From the NCBI RefSeq assembly GCF_032118995.1, contig NC_092654.1:11726284-11790283 (forward strand): DNA of 64,000 nt, read 5' to 3'. Below the pieces are notes generated by a model. The model saw only the letters and a list, made by a program, of their open reading frames with translations, did no database searches and was not told the DNA's origin. This document shows, piece by piece, positions 1 through 11,300 of the stretch. This DNA comes from Asterias amurensis. Lineage: Eukaryota > Echinodermata > Asteroidea > Forcipulatida > Asteriidae. A program made the translations under genes and the position numbers. The stretch's first letter is position 1; each line of letters begins with the position of its first letter.

Positions 1-336
1 CACTATTGGTAATTACTCAAAATAGTTATTAGCATAAAGCCTTTCTCGGTGACGAGTAATGGGGAGATATTGGTGGTAACAAACATTGTGAGAAACGGCT
101 CCCTCTGAAGTGCCATAGTTTTCGAGAAAGAAGTAATTTTCCACGAATTTGATTTCGAGACCTCAGATTTAGAACTTGAGGTCTCGAAATCAAGCATCTG
201 AAAGCACACAACTCCGTGTGACAAGGATGTTTTTTCTTTCATTATTATCTCGCAACTTCGATGACCGATTGAGCTCAAATGTTCACAGGTTTGTTATTTT
301 ATGCATATGTTGAGATACACCAAGTGAGAAGACTGC
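1..336 (+). repeat. Family A inverted-repeat element, copy 1 (cut by window edge)
   Basis: The first bases, CACTATTGGTAATTACTC, are the inside of the family A left end (full end GGCACTGGACACTATTGG, as at 12,314 and 27,751). The body has the family landmarks: the block reading GAGAAACGGCTCCCTCTGAA, a central hairpin made from GAGACCTCAGATTTAGAACT and its inverse GAGGTCTCGAAATC, then CTCGCAACTTCGATGACC. The right end is missing after about 336. Non-autonomous; it has no coding capacity. Confidence 0.85.
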
Positions 337-429
337 CTAATATGCTGTTTAATAAGCACCGAGTGATATAATATATAATTAAACTTCCGTTGAATTTGTA
401 CCCATGGTTGTGATATTGACTATCAGTTA

Positions 430-1260
430 TTCCAAATTATTACATTATTGCAATCAAGATTTATTATTATCTACAATTTTGGGGGTATTTTATAGCAAAA
501 AAAAATCCAACAAATTACATTACTTTGTCAGTTTTTAATTGTTTTCACAATCTTAAGCCATCTTGTGGCACAGCTTTGTCACCCTGCCTTGAAAATTCTG
601 TAGATTGTTATTAGCTGGGATCCATGGGAGATCAGTGAGTTTTTCTCACTGAATGGATTTCCCAGGATAAACAAGAAATAAATAAATAAATAAATAAATA
701 AATAAAATTGCATATTATGACCAAGGTCGGTTCAATGCCGGCCCAATGGTGCGCCGTTACAAAATCAGTAGGCCTATTGGCACAGAACAGCTTTTTTATA
801 TCATTATTTGCCAAAATGGAGTGCCACTTGGAAACCAGTGTTGGCCCAGAACAAGTTTTCTATACCATTTTGCCAAAATGGCTTGGCGCTAAAAAAAAAC
901 AGTAAACAGATGTCAGAAAGTAAAACTTTCATTATCAGACGAAAATTCAACCAGCATTTTAAAAATGCAAAAAGTATATCAAATATATTAAATTTAAATT
1001 AAATTACTTTGCAATTAAAAGGTCCATTACAATAAAGTGTAGTTGTCCATGATAAACAAAAAATACAAAAAGTGAAAAAACAGCAGCAATGAATAAATTA
1101 ATTTAAAAATGAATGCTATTTTCTTTTAATGACCTGGACCGGCGCCTTTGAATGTTTTTACAGAGTTAGTGCGCCTTACAAATGCTGTGTTTATTATTAT
1201 TATATGTAAAAACCAATAAAATAATAAATACATTTTAGCACAGTTTTTTTTTTTAATAGT
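430..1260. repeat. Unclassified dispersed repeat, also present at 10.84-11.2 kb
   Basis: The stretch around GGCACAGCTTTGTCACCCTG and ATGACCAAGGTCGGTTCAAT recurs near 10,975-11,040 with scattered changes. The later part (GACGAAAATTCAACCAGCAT at about 938) recurs near 11,080. The segment ending in the TATTCGGTTTCTC region recurs inverted at about 11,140-11,210. It contains an AAAT tetranucleotide run at 677-706. No reading frame of note; it could be a retroelement remnant, but no domain is visible. Confidence 0.6.
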
Positions 1261-1290
1261 ATTCGGTTTCTCTAAATGCTGGTACCATCA

Positions 1291-1440
1291 GGGGTCGATT
1301 TCACAGAGAGTTAGGACTAGTCCTAACTTAGGACTAGTCCTAGGAGATATAAGAAACGTATGGCTAGTCCTAAGTTAGGACGATTAACTCTTCCTATTTC
1401 GAGATAAGACTAGTCTTAACTCTTTGTGAAATCCACCCCA
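1291..1440. repeat. Family E palindromic element, copy 1
   Basis: The ends are inverse of each other (GGGGTCGATTTCACAGAGAG left, CTTTGTGAAATCCACCCC right). The body is filled with alternating TTAGGACTAGTCC blocks in both directions. Two further copies lie at 28,997-29,152 and 49,565-49,713. This is a small non-autonomous inverted-repeat element. Confidence 0.85.
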
Positions 1441-1499
1441 GGTTCAATAGCTTGAATGACCTAATTCCTTTTTAAATATCAAGTCGGTTTAGTAATAAG

Positions 1500-1875
1500 A
1501 ACATATTTTCTTTACCGTTTTGCCAAAACCAGTATTGACATGATTGGCCCAGAAAAAGTTTTCTATATGATACCATTTTTATAAAAATGGTGTGCAGCTA
1601 CAAAACCAGTATTGACTCAATGAGAGGTTTTCTGCCTGTTTTCCCAAATGGTGTGCCGCAAAACCAGTATTGGACCAGTGCAGGTTTTCTACTGTTTCCC
1701 AAAATGGTGCACCGCTACAAAACCAGCATTGGCCCATTAAAAACATCATTTTGCCGAAATGGTGTGCTGCAACAAACCAGTATTGGCCAAGTACAGGCAA
1801 ACCTCCGTCCTAAGCTAACTAAAATAGTTTGCCTCTATAAAACCTACATTGGCCCAGTGCATGCACTTTACTAGC
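1500..1875 (+). repeat. Degenerate tandem repeat, about 65-bp unit
   Basis: About five diverged units each contain CAAAATGGTGTGCCGCTAC-like and AAACCAGTATTGGCCCAG-like segments in the same order (near 1,588, 1,645, 1,703, 1,757 and 1,825). Three related units lie at 735-890. Open frames here are by-products of the periodicity. Confidence 0.75.
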
Positions 1876-2024
1876 AAGGACATGACGCTTGACCGGAAGA
1901 AGGCCAGCACTGGCCCAATTCTGGCTCAATATCATCATCATAATTAACGGCACCGTATCGATACTCGACGCCGGTACATGCCACCATTGGCCCGATACTG
2001 TATTGTGTGTTAGGCTATAACTGA

Positions 2025-2335
2025 AAAAAAGGTTTGAAAATCGGTTGTATAGTTCTTGAGATATGGTCCCACTTCCGGTTGACCCGGAAGTAGAGGTCAA
2101 CATGGGGTCGCAGAAACTGGAACAAGTTTGAAATAGGTTGTATAGGTCTTGAGATCTGGTCCCAATTCAGGTTGACCCGGAAGTAGAGGTCAACATGGGG
2201 TTACGGTTTTTCAAAGTAAAAATTTAAAAGGAGCCGATCTATAACTGAAACAAAAAATGAAATTTGATTGTGTAGTATAACTGAAACAAAAAATGGGCCA
2301 ACTTCCGGTTGACCCGGAAGTATACTTCTAGAGAT
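2025..2335 (+). repeat. Tandem repeat, about 100-bp unit, 2.5 copies
   Basis: The segment GACCCGGAAGTAGAGGTCAA occurs in two adjacent units (about 2,080 and 2,176), each preceded by a TTGAGATATGGTCCC-like block. A shorter third unit, at about 2,300, ends GACCCGGAAGTATACTTCTA. No coding signal. Confidence 0.8.
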
Positions 2336-2500
2336 ATGGCGCTGCTAAGATTTACTAATTAAATATGCAAATGAAGATCACATGGTTAATTAATTAAGAA
2401 TTTAAAACAAAATTATGTTTAGAGTAAAGCTTATTTTTCAAGCTTCAATTTTATATATGATTTAACTCTTTTATCTTTATACTTTAGGATAATATTGGGC

Positions 2501-2874
2501 TTAAAGACACTGGACATTTTTGGTAATTGTCAAAGACCAGTCTTCTCACTTGGCGTTTCTCAACATGCATAAAATAACAAACCTGTGAAAACTTGAGCTC
2601 AATCGGTCGTCCAAGTTGCGAGATAATGAAAAAAAAACACCCTTGTCACACGAAGTTGTGCGCTTTCAGATGCTCGATTTCGAGACCTCAAATTTTCAAT
2701 CTGAGGTCTCGAAATCAAATTTGTGGAAAATTGTTTCTTGTAACTACATTACTTAGAGGGAGCCGTTTCTCACAATGTTTTATACTATCGACCTCTCCCC
2801 ATTACTCGTTACCAAAAAAGGTTTTATGCTAATAATTATTTTGATTAATTACCAATAGTGTCCACTGCCTTTAG
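2501..2874 (-). repeat. Family A element, copy 2 (reverse orientation)
   Basis: The left end TTAAAGACACTGGACA and the right end GTGTCCACTGCCTTTAG are inverse of each other. The body is the reverse of copy 1, with the GAGACCTCAAATTTT hairpin near 2,685. The left flank is TTAA; the right TTAA has decayed to TTAG. Confidence 0.88.
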
Positions 2875-3474
2875 AGAAAAAAACGTGCACAAATCTTTTG
2901 AGGTTTTAGGCGGAAACAAAGAATAATAACAAAAAATAATAATAACAATCTCGACGAAAACAATACCTGTTCCGACAGTAGGTCGGAACAGCTAAAAAGC
3001 TTTACAATAGAAAATATGATACAAAATTACAAAACAACGGCCTGGCCGAAATGTTCAAATAATTGATCAGGTTTCATATCAATTGTCAATCATTTTGGGA
3101 CACCATTGGAAACAGAACGTTGATACACTGCATGCTGTTGGGGTTGGTTTGCTTGTTTTTTTTTTGTTTTTTTTTTGCAAACGGACAAAGCTTTCAAATG
3201 GAAAACGTTGGAGTTGTGTTGAAATGTTGCGTAGTTATGTGTTTGAATTAGGTCAGCGGTCTGATGTTTCGTCGTCAACCATTTATAACAAGAATCATAC
3301 TACGACAAATGAGTCAGGGGATACGACCAAATGTGGTTAAGTGTGTCTGCCTGGTCATAAAACAGATTAAATGTCTTTGCTTGTTAGTTATAGGACAAGT
3401 TTGATGGTCAGAATCATCGCTAATGTTGAAGTTGAAGGAATTGACAATCAAATGTCATTAATCCCGAAAATACA

Positions 3475-4480
3475 GTTGAGCCAACGTTGAGCCAACGTTG
3501 GGCCAACATTGACATAAATGCAAATTTGTGGGCGGGGGCTTAGAATTGTGTGAATATTTACTTTGATAATATCACAACAATTTGGGTGAGTTTAAGTTAT
3601 CCAAGGCAAATTCGTGTATTTTTGTGTATAATTCTTTTGTAAGAAAATATGAACATCAAAAGTACAAACAAACATTTGTAATTCAACCATGTTAATTAAG
3701 AAGCACACAGTTTGAATTAACAACAAACCATGAATGGAAAGTCTATGGATCCTGGACTATAAATACAAAACATACAGTGCAGAAGGATGCATAGGCATGT
3801 ATTATAGATTGTAGTCAGTTTAGAAAGTATTTAGTTATTGGTATCGTAAATTACAAGTAAATAATATAACTGATAAGTAGCTGTTCACAGATTCTAACTA
3901 GGCCTACTTGAATTAATCATAAAGATAATTCAGTTCTTGAACAGAAATATAAACTCAAAGTCAATATTTTTGAATAATGATACGTTGGCTCAATGTTTAG
4001 CCAACATAAAGATTATTAGTGGGGCCAATGTTGGGCCAACTTTAACATTGGCCCAACGTTATGCCGATGAGCAAAAGTAAATTGGGCCAATATTGGTAAT
4101 CAACATTGGCCAAACATAAACATTTCATTGGTTCTATACGTTGGCCAATGTTGCGTTGGGCCAACGTAACTCCTATGAGCAAAAGTATGTTGGGCCAACG
4201 TCGACAGCCAACGTTGGCCCAATGAAACTGTTCTGTTGGCAGAATGATGTTGGCTCAGTGTTTGATTACGTTGGCCTGATATTGGTTCAATGTTTTAACA
4301 TACATGGGCAAGACATTGGCCCAATGTTGAGCCAATGTCTACGTTGGGCCAACGTTGGGCCAACTTTTACATTTGCCCAACATAAGACCGATGGGCAAAA
4401 GTACGTAGGCCAATGTTGACAGCCAATGTTGGTCCAATTAAAGTGTTCCGTTGGCCCAACGTTGGTTCTATGTTGTGATG
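3475..4480. repeat. TTGGGCCAACGTT-rich degenerate repeat cluster
   Basis: Copies of a near-palindromic core TTGGGCCAACGTTGGGCCAA are packed at 3,475-3,515 and 3,985-4,480, separated by unique sequence. Each core can pair with itself. The 92-codon frame at 4,141 follows the repeat and is not a gene. Confidence 0.8.
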
Positions 4481-4489
4481 CTATCTGGG

Positions 4490-4737
4490 TTAGCACAAAA
4501 TAGTGGAAAAAACACTCTTTCAAGAGCCATATGAAGGACAACTCTTTTTTCGAGTGGTCTTCTACTCTTTTAGATTGAAGTTTGCATCTTTTTAACTATT
4601 TGTTCACTCTGTCCTGGAGTGAAACCCCTCTAAAAGAATGAAATAATCACCACTCTTTTTAAAGAGCCATATGAGGGACAGCTCGAAACGTACAGAGTAG
4701 TGTTTTTCACTCTTTTACATTAAGAGAGTATGCCTAC
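4490..4737. repeat. Family H inverted-repeat element, copy 1
   Basis: The sequence is built from CACTCTTT and AAAGAGTG blocks in both directions, with the motif AAGAGCCATATGA appearing near both ends. Related copies are at 9,345-9,577 and 10,600-10,808, both inside introns of the ZP-domain gene. Confidence 0.75.
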
Positions 4738-5134
4738 ATGTATATAACATTCTGTTTTTTTGTATCCTTAGTATTGAGACATCTTCTGTTCTTCCCTGTG
4801 TCCCTTTAGTTAAAAACATCCCATTAAACTCTGTAACCACAATTTGTGGAGCACCACAGCCTTTAGTATTTCCCTAATGGGGACCTGTTCTCCGTCTCCC
4901 CACAAGGTAGTGAATATGAATTCACCCATACACACACACTTGTGGATCGAGTTTGTGGGGTCCTGCGTTGTTTTTCCATTATTCCTTTTCAAAAAACTTC
5001 CCTTGTGAGGTCCAACGAGTAAAAAGTATTCCTGTGTGGGGTCTATTGTTCCATTGTGTAAAAGACCCCACATGGGCGTTCTCGTAAGCTCACACCTTTC
5101 CGGGACCGTACCTTGATGTCTTTTGTATATTACC

Positions 5135-5168
5135 TATAAATACCTGTTCATTTCTTGAGATCATTGTG
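5135..5168 (+). promoter_or_regulatory. TATA box and initiator of the ZP-domain gene
   Basis: TATAAATA lies at 5,135-5,142 and TCATTGT, an initiator-like match, at 5,161-5,167. The putative +1 A (5,163) is 28 bases from the first T of the TATA box, the usual spacing. The start codon follows 48 bases later, giving a short 5' UTR. An alternative is that the CCACAG at 5,171-5,176 is a splice acceptor for an upstream exon; the well-placed TATA box argues against needing one. Confidence 0.6.
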
Positions 5169-5210
5169 TTCCACAGGTTCAGCAACTAAATACATCCCAT
5201 TGCCGTCACA

Positions 5211-5345
5211 ATGTGTAGTCTCTACTTCAGCCGCTTACTAAGCCTGGCGTGCTTACTACTGACCATCCACTCATCGACGTCAACCATTGGCTACTTCGAA
5301 GGAGGTAGCATCTTCTGGCAGGCTAACCAAACACACCCACAATTC
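5211..5345 (+). CDS. Exon 1: signal peptide and start of the mature ZP protein
   Basis: The ATG is the first after the predicted transcription start. It opens 45 codons: a short polar N-terminus, a leucine-rich hydrophobic core at residues 9-19, then a Ser/Thr-rich stretch suitable for signal peptidase cleavage around residue 24. The mature part begins with YFEGGSIFW. The exon ends at the donor GTAAGT in phase 0. Confidence 0.85.
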
Positions 5346-8300
5346 GTAAGTGCCTCCTCGAAAACTCAAGGGCGCAAAAAAGCACATTGAAGACCCTGGA
5401 AATGAGACGGGGAATAAAAACAAAATTGGAAAGAATCACTTATCAAACCATCCTCTTTTTTGTTTTGTTTTGTTTTGTGTTGTCACTGGACACTATTGGT
5501 AATTACTCAAAATAATTGTTAGCATAACAATACTTGGTAAAGAACAATGGAGAGCTGTTAATAATGATACAACATTGTGAGGAACAGCTCCCTCTGAATT
5601 TGAGAAAAATGTAGTTTCCTACTCAAATATTAAAAGACCAGGCCTGAAGTCTTTTATTATGGGCAACCTAAAAACACACAACAATGCTGTTTTTTCTTTC
5701 AATATTCTCTTGCAACTTCAATTGAGTAAAACAAAAAATTATGCATATGTTGGGAAACATATAAACAAAATAAATTGTATGCATATCTACGGATACACCA
5801 AGTGAGAATACTGGTCTTTGACAATTACCAAATGCGTTCAGTGTCCGTTATATAGGAGGGTTGGGGTGGGTTAGGAAGGAGCTTGAAACCCGCTGCATCT
5901 GCATTGATATCTACAAGAAGATCAGGCAGGAAACAGACTTTGAAAATAATTTGCATACTTGTACAATCTTAAAATCTTAAACTGTGCATGCATAGTCTTC
6001 GTCCTAAGTGACAACGCAATAATGTGTTTGTTGTTATTTTCAGATCCAAATCAACTTTCGTCTGCACTTCAGGTTGAGCTACCAGGCGTATTTACACGAA
6101 CCATGCACCCAGGCCAATATCAATGACGGCTCGGTTAGTATTCAATTTTGTTCCGTTTCATTTATTCTGGTTGTGAGCTAAAGGACTCTCAGAACAGCGA
6201 ATAACCCACTGTAGGCCTATACTAGCCAAGAACCGCATGGAAAGAAGACCAGGAAGAAGTTTCAGTTTCAGATGTGGGATGAAAATAATTCCGGGGAAAT
6301 CCACGCAGTCAGGTTAGAGACTAGAAACGCAATCGACATACCGCCCCGGTGTGACTCGAACCGGGGTCCTACAGGTGGAAGTCGAAGAAATTACCACTAT
6401 GCACCAACCGACCACATTATTCAATACTAAGTATTTAGAGTGATTTAAGACAATAAACTGTTTCACTACTGTTGAAATTAGTTGACATGAGATCGCTGTC
6501 CTTTCAAGGCCATACTGGATTGCACTGTTTCGATTAATTTTCAATTAAAAGGGAGGGTTTACCTTTGGTTTGCACCAAACCTTAATAACCACCACAACTC
6601 ACTTCGTAAGAAGCACTGCAAATGCTAGTAAAAATTCACATTTGGAGAAACGATTCCCTTCAGAAAAAGATGTGGTTTCAAAGAGAGGTATTCAAAAAAA
6701 ACATTTCAATCTCAGAAACCTTTCAGTTGAAACCTGTTCTCATATTTCCAATTTATCAATTATTTTTCCTGCGTGGAAGTAATTTTTTTGTTTTTCTCCG
6801 GTTCACACAATCAATGAGAGGATTGACGAAAGGTTGTAAATAGTTGGCATTTTTTTACAACACAAATATTATCAACGCTTGGCACTTTAATGTTTAATTA
6901 CGAATTCGTTGTGTCGTGTATTATGTTCACCTGTCCTTTTGTCTTTTTGTCTGTCTGTCTGGTTGTCTTGTTTTCTTGTCTGTCTGGCTGTTTTTTTACA
7001 AGCTCATGCTTACCAAAACGGCCCCGTACTCTATTTATTTATTCATGTTTACTCTTACTTAAAGAAATGTTTTGTTTTACTCCGTAATACATGTTACTGT
7101 TGTTATACTATAATGAGAGTATGGAAATAAATGTATTCTTGATTTGGAAACTTGAATTGAATAACCACATGTACATTTGTATAGGATGAAAACAATCAAA
7201 CGATTCTATCAAAGGTATGTTTTGCCTTTACACAAGAAAGCTATACATGATTTTAATAATTGTAGTAATAATGTTATTATGTCAGACTCTGACCACAGAG
7301 GATAGCTTCTACGTCAACAAGGGCGAAGAAGATGAGATTAAGGTATACGCATCGTACGTGTGCACCAATATGGACCAGAGGAACAACTGGGGTACTGGGA
7401 TACAAACTTTGCAATACGTCATGCCACCCGGCCGGACCACAGCAACCATCAAGTAAGTTTTCGTTTTTGTGTTAATCTCTTAGGAGTATATTGTGGCTCT
7501 GAAAATAGTATAGTTGCCAACTCTTGGCAAGATTACTGAGTGGGGTATTCTGATTTGGAACAGCTCATGACCAAGAAATATGGGGATTTAGTGCTAAATT
7601 GAAGAGTATAAAAAAGGGGGGAACAGAATTTCAAAATAGCTTGTAAATAAAGTTATCAAAATGATTGTACTCGGGCACGATTTTTGGCACTTGAAAATAG
7701 TCTGAACATTTTATCAAATACAAGGGCTAACCTACATGTTCATGGTTTAATAGACTTTTCAGACTAAAGTCACAATAATTCATCTGGTTTTTCCAAGGAC
7801 ACAAAAAATGCGGAAAACACAGTAAAGTAGGAATAAAATCAAACCCGTGTGTTAATTCTGCATATAGTTACGAATCTTGCTGCTGGCTGGGCGACATCCA
7901 GAACAATGGTCAATCTGTTGAGAATGGCAAGGGGTGGAACTTAGCCGCCACAATCAATACCGACCACGGGGACGGTATCATCAACACCCCGCCCCTGTCA
8001 TCCTCGTTCCCAATGTACCACATCATGGAAGGTTGCGAGTACACGCTACCCATCCCACGTGAGTAGTGAATTTAGTTAAGCACACGGTGTAACTACTCCA
8101 AAGAAGAAAGAAAAAACGACAGAACATTTTACTTGGTAAAGAGCACTGTACGGTAACTACACCAAAAATAAATTACCAGAAAAACTAACTTGGTAAATAG
8201 CACTGCAAAGCTGGTAATGTTTTGTTTAGAGGTAGAGGTATTTCTTTTTACGAAGATTAGAATCGGAAAAAGACTTCAGGCATGATGCATTTCTCATGCA

Positions 8301-11300
8301 TCTTAAAGCACGCAATATTATACAACCAGGGTGTTTTGTTTGCCATTACTTTCTCGCAACTTAAATGACGAAATGAGCCCAAGGGAGGATATTTTGACAA
8401 CTTTTACCAGATAGTCTTGTTTCTATATGTTACTTATATTGTTCACATGAATACACAAACATTGTAAATCTGGCTCACCTAGACTTTGATGCGAACGGCG
8501 ATGACGTCAAATGCCGCTGGACGTCCGAAAACAGAGATGAGTGTAACCATGACGACAGTGACATCTGCGGTAAGATCTTCTACGATTCGAGAAAAAAAAG
8601 GAAAGTTGCTCAACTCAACGGGGTAAGTTGCAATAGGAGAATAAATTATAATTATGAAAGGCACTGGACACTATATATAATTACACAAATAATTGGTAAA
8701 CTTACTTGGTAGCTGTTAATGGAGAGCTGTGGATGGTATAAAACATTATGGAGGTTCAACAGCACGTTACGCGAGCAAAAACTTGAACGTGAACGTGAAC
8801 GTGAGAAATTCTCACGTTTTAAACATACGTGAAGTTACCACTTTTTACGTCAGGTAATAACGTGCAGACACCGTACGTGAGCATGCATTAAGCCCAAAGT
8901 GGTGACGTCACCTAGAAACAACACAATTTTCTGACGCTCACGTTCACGTTTTTGCTCACGCAACGTGCAACTGAACCTACCTAATGTAAGAAACAGCTAC
9001 CTCTGATTTCATCTCTCCATCTTCTTCTCTGTCTACCTATTTTCCTTTTCCCTCATATCCTTGGTTGTCAGTCAATTATTCTATCTATGTCCATCTGTTG
9101 TCAAATTCTGCCGACAGTGTGTTCAGCCGATCTCCATTTAGCTTGTCATTTCTATTTTAGGCAGTTCTTGTCCATGTCGTACCCCGATGTCATCTCTCCA
9201 TCTTCTTCTTCTCTGTCTACCTCTTTTCCTTTGCACTGTCCTTGGTTGCGAATACATTATTGTTGTTGTCCATCCATTTTCATGTCTTCGGGTAGTGTAT
9301 CAAGATCGTCTCCATTTAACTTGTTTTATTGTTCCTACTCTCTCAATAAAACAGAGTGGGTGAAAACACACGTTTGTCTGCCATACCACTCTTGCAAAGA
9401 GCCATATGGCGGACAACTCTTTTTAGAAAGAAAGACGGGTATTTTCAACTCGATTTAGAGTGAAGTTTGTTCCAATTTCACACAAAAAGAGTACACCTAT
9501 TTACTTTTACTCCCCAGAAAGCGAAACTGACACCATTTGGACAAGTCTAGAAAGTGAAATGTTCACTCTTTTACATGATGATCTCTTACTGCAGTTTCTG
9601 CCATAACCGGTGCTTGAATGATTGTTTCTTCTTCACAGGAGGAGTGCACTCTAGACTTCCCATCCAGTCTCCCTGCCGGTGTCTACGCCGTCCCGGTCAT
9701 GCTGGAGGATTTCAGCTCCAGCGACCTGGACACTCCTCTCAGTAAGGTCCCCGTGCAGTTCCTCGTCCGGGTCTTCGAAAGTCCCGGTTCATGTCGACTG
9801 CCTCAGCTTGAAGTGCCCGACGATGTCTGCTTGACGGTCTTCGTGGGCCAAGAGTTTCGAATGTCAATTTACGCCATCGCAACATCAAGCCAATACAGGT
9901 ATACACATTTATCCTTGGTCCAATTTCATAGAGCTTTATAAGTACAAAAATTAGCTAAGCACAGCAAAATTATGTTTACCAGAATAACATTAACAGCCAA
10001 GTGTCACAAGAACATTATGTAGCTGGTATCTTGCTTGTTGTTTTGCTCAGCAGACAAGTTTACGATATTATCTAACCTGTGATATGTTTAACCTTAAATA
10101 ATTTGTACTCGTCCCAAAATAAATTTCACTTTCCAAAATATAAACTCGGGGAAAGAAAAAAACTATAATTATCTTATCAATTCCAGAACAGGTAGGGTCA
10201 AGGTTTTTGTCTATTTTGTGCGGATTTAAAGCAAAGTTATCAATGAAGATGTTTTTTAAATAAAAGAACCCAACAATCCCCTTTTCTCATTGTCATAGAA
10301 TCACTGACATCATTGTGCTTGGTCTGGCATCCCAAATGGAAGGACCTGATCGTGTGCAAGGGAATGATGCGAAGTACAAGGGGACACTTTCTTTCACACC
10401 GTCAATGGATCACAAGGGCAAACACTCCTTCTGCGTCCTGGCTGTAGAAGAAAACGAGTAAGTCTTAAAGGGATCATGCGGGGTCAGTTCGGATCAGGAT
10501 GGATCACGTTGGGTCAGGTTGGGTCAGGTTTGGATCAGGGAGGCGTTCCACTTGCGCAAACGTTGCGCAGATGTCTAGCGAACGGTAGCAACCACCTCTT
10601 AATAAAAAGAGTGAAAACCACTCGTTTTGTACACCATACCACTCTTGCAAAGAGCCAACTCTTTTTAGAGTGAAAACGGATACTTTCAACTCGTATTAGA
10701 GTGAAGTTCGTTCAAGTTTCACTGAACAAGAGTGACACAGATTGACTTTCAGTCTCAAAAGAGCGAAACTGACAACACTCGGACAAGAGAGTGGAATTTC
10801 CACTCGTAGGCGAACGTCCCTGCAAACATAATCTGCATTGCAATCAAAATATATATAAAAAGGGCTCGTCAAAATTATATCTACATATTTGGGGGTGTAA
10901 TTTATAGCAAACAAATCCCAACAATATACATTACCATGTCCGTTTTTAAATCTGGTCACAATCTTAGGCCGTGTTTTGGCACAGCTTTGACACCCTGCCT
11001 TGACAATTTGCAAACTATGACCAACGTCAGTTCAATGCCTGCTACAAAACCAGAGTTAGAGGTTTAACTTTCATTAGACGAAAATTCAACCAGCATTTTA
11101 ACTCAGTTTTATAAAGGAATTACATGCATGCTGTTGAACCTGATGCGGTACCGGCATTTTGAGAAACCGAATACTACATATTTATTTTTATTTCATGCTA
11201 AAATGTATCCCTCCATTATTTATTTTTATTTGATATTTTTTTCCTTCATTTTTTTTGTATTAATCAAATTTTAATTTATCCTGATAAGATGGCGACGCTC

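Noticed and set aside
4141..4419. 92-codon frame
   Set aside because: It follows the TTGGGCCAACGTT repeat; amino acid pattern repeats with it.
9087..9458. 123-codon frame
   Set aside because: It spans the 175-bp tandem duplication and a family H element within intron 6.
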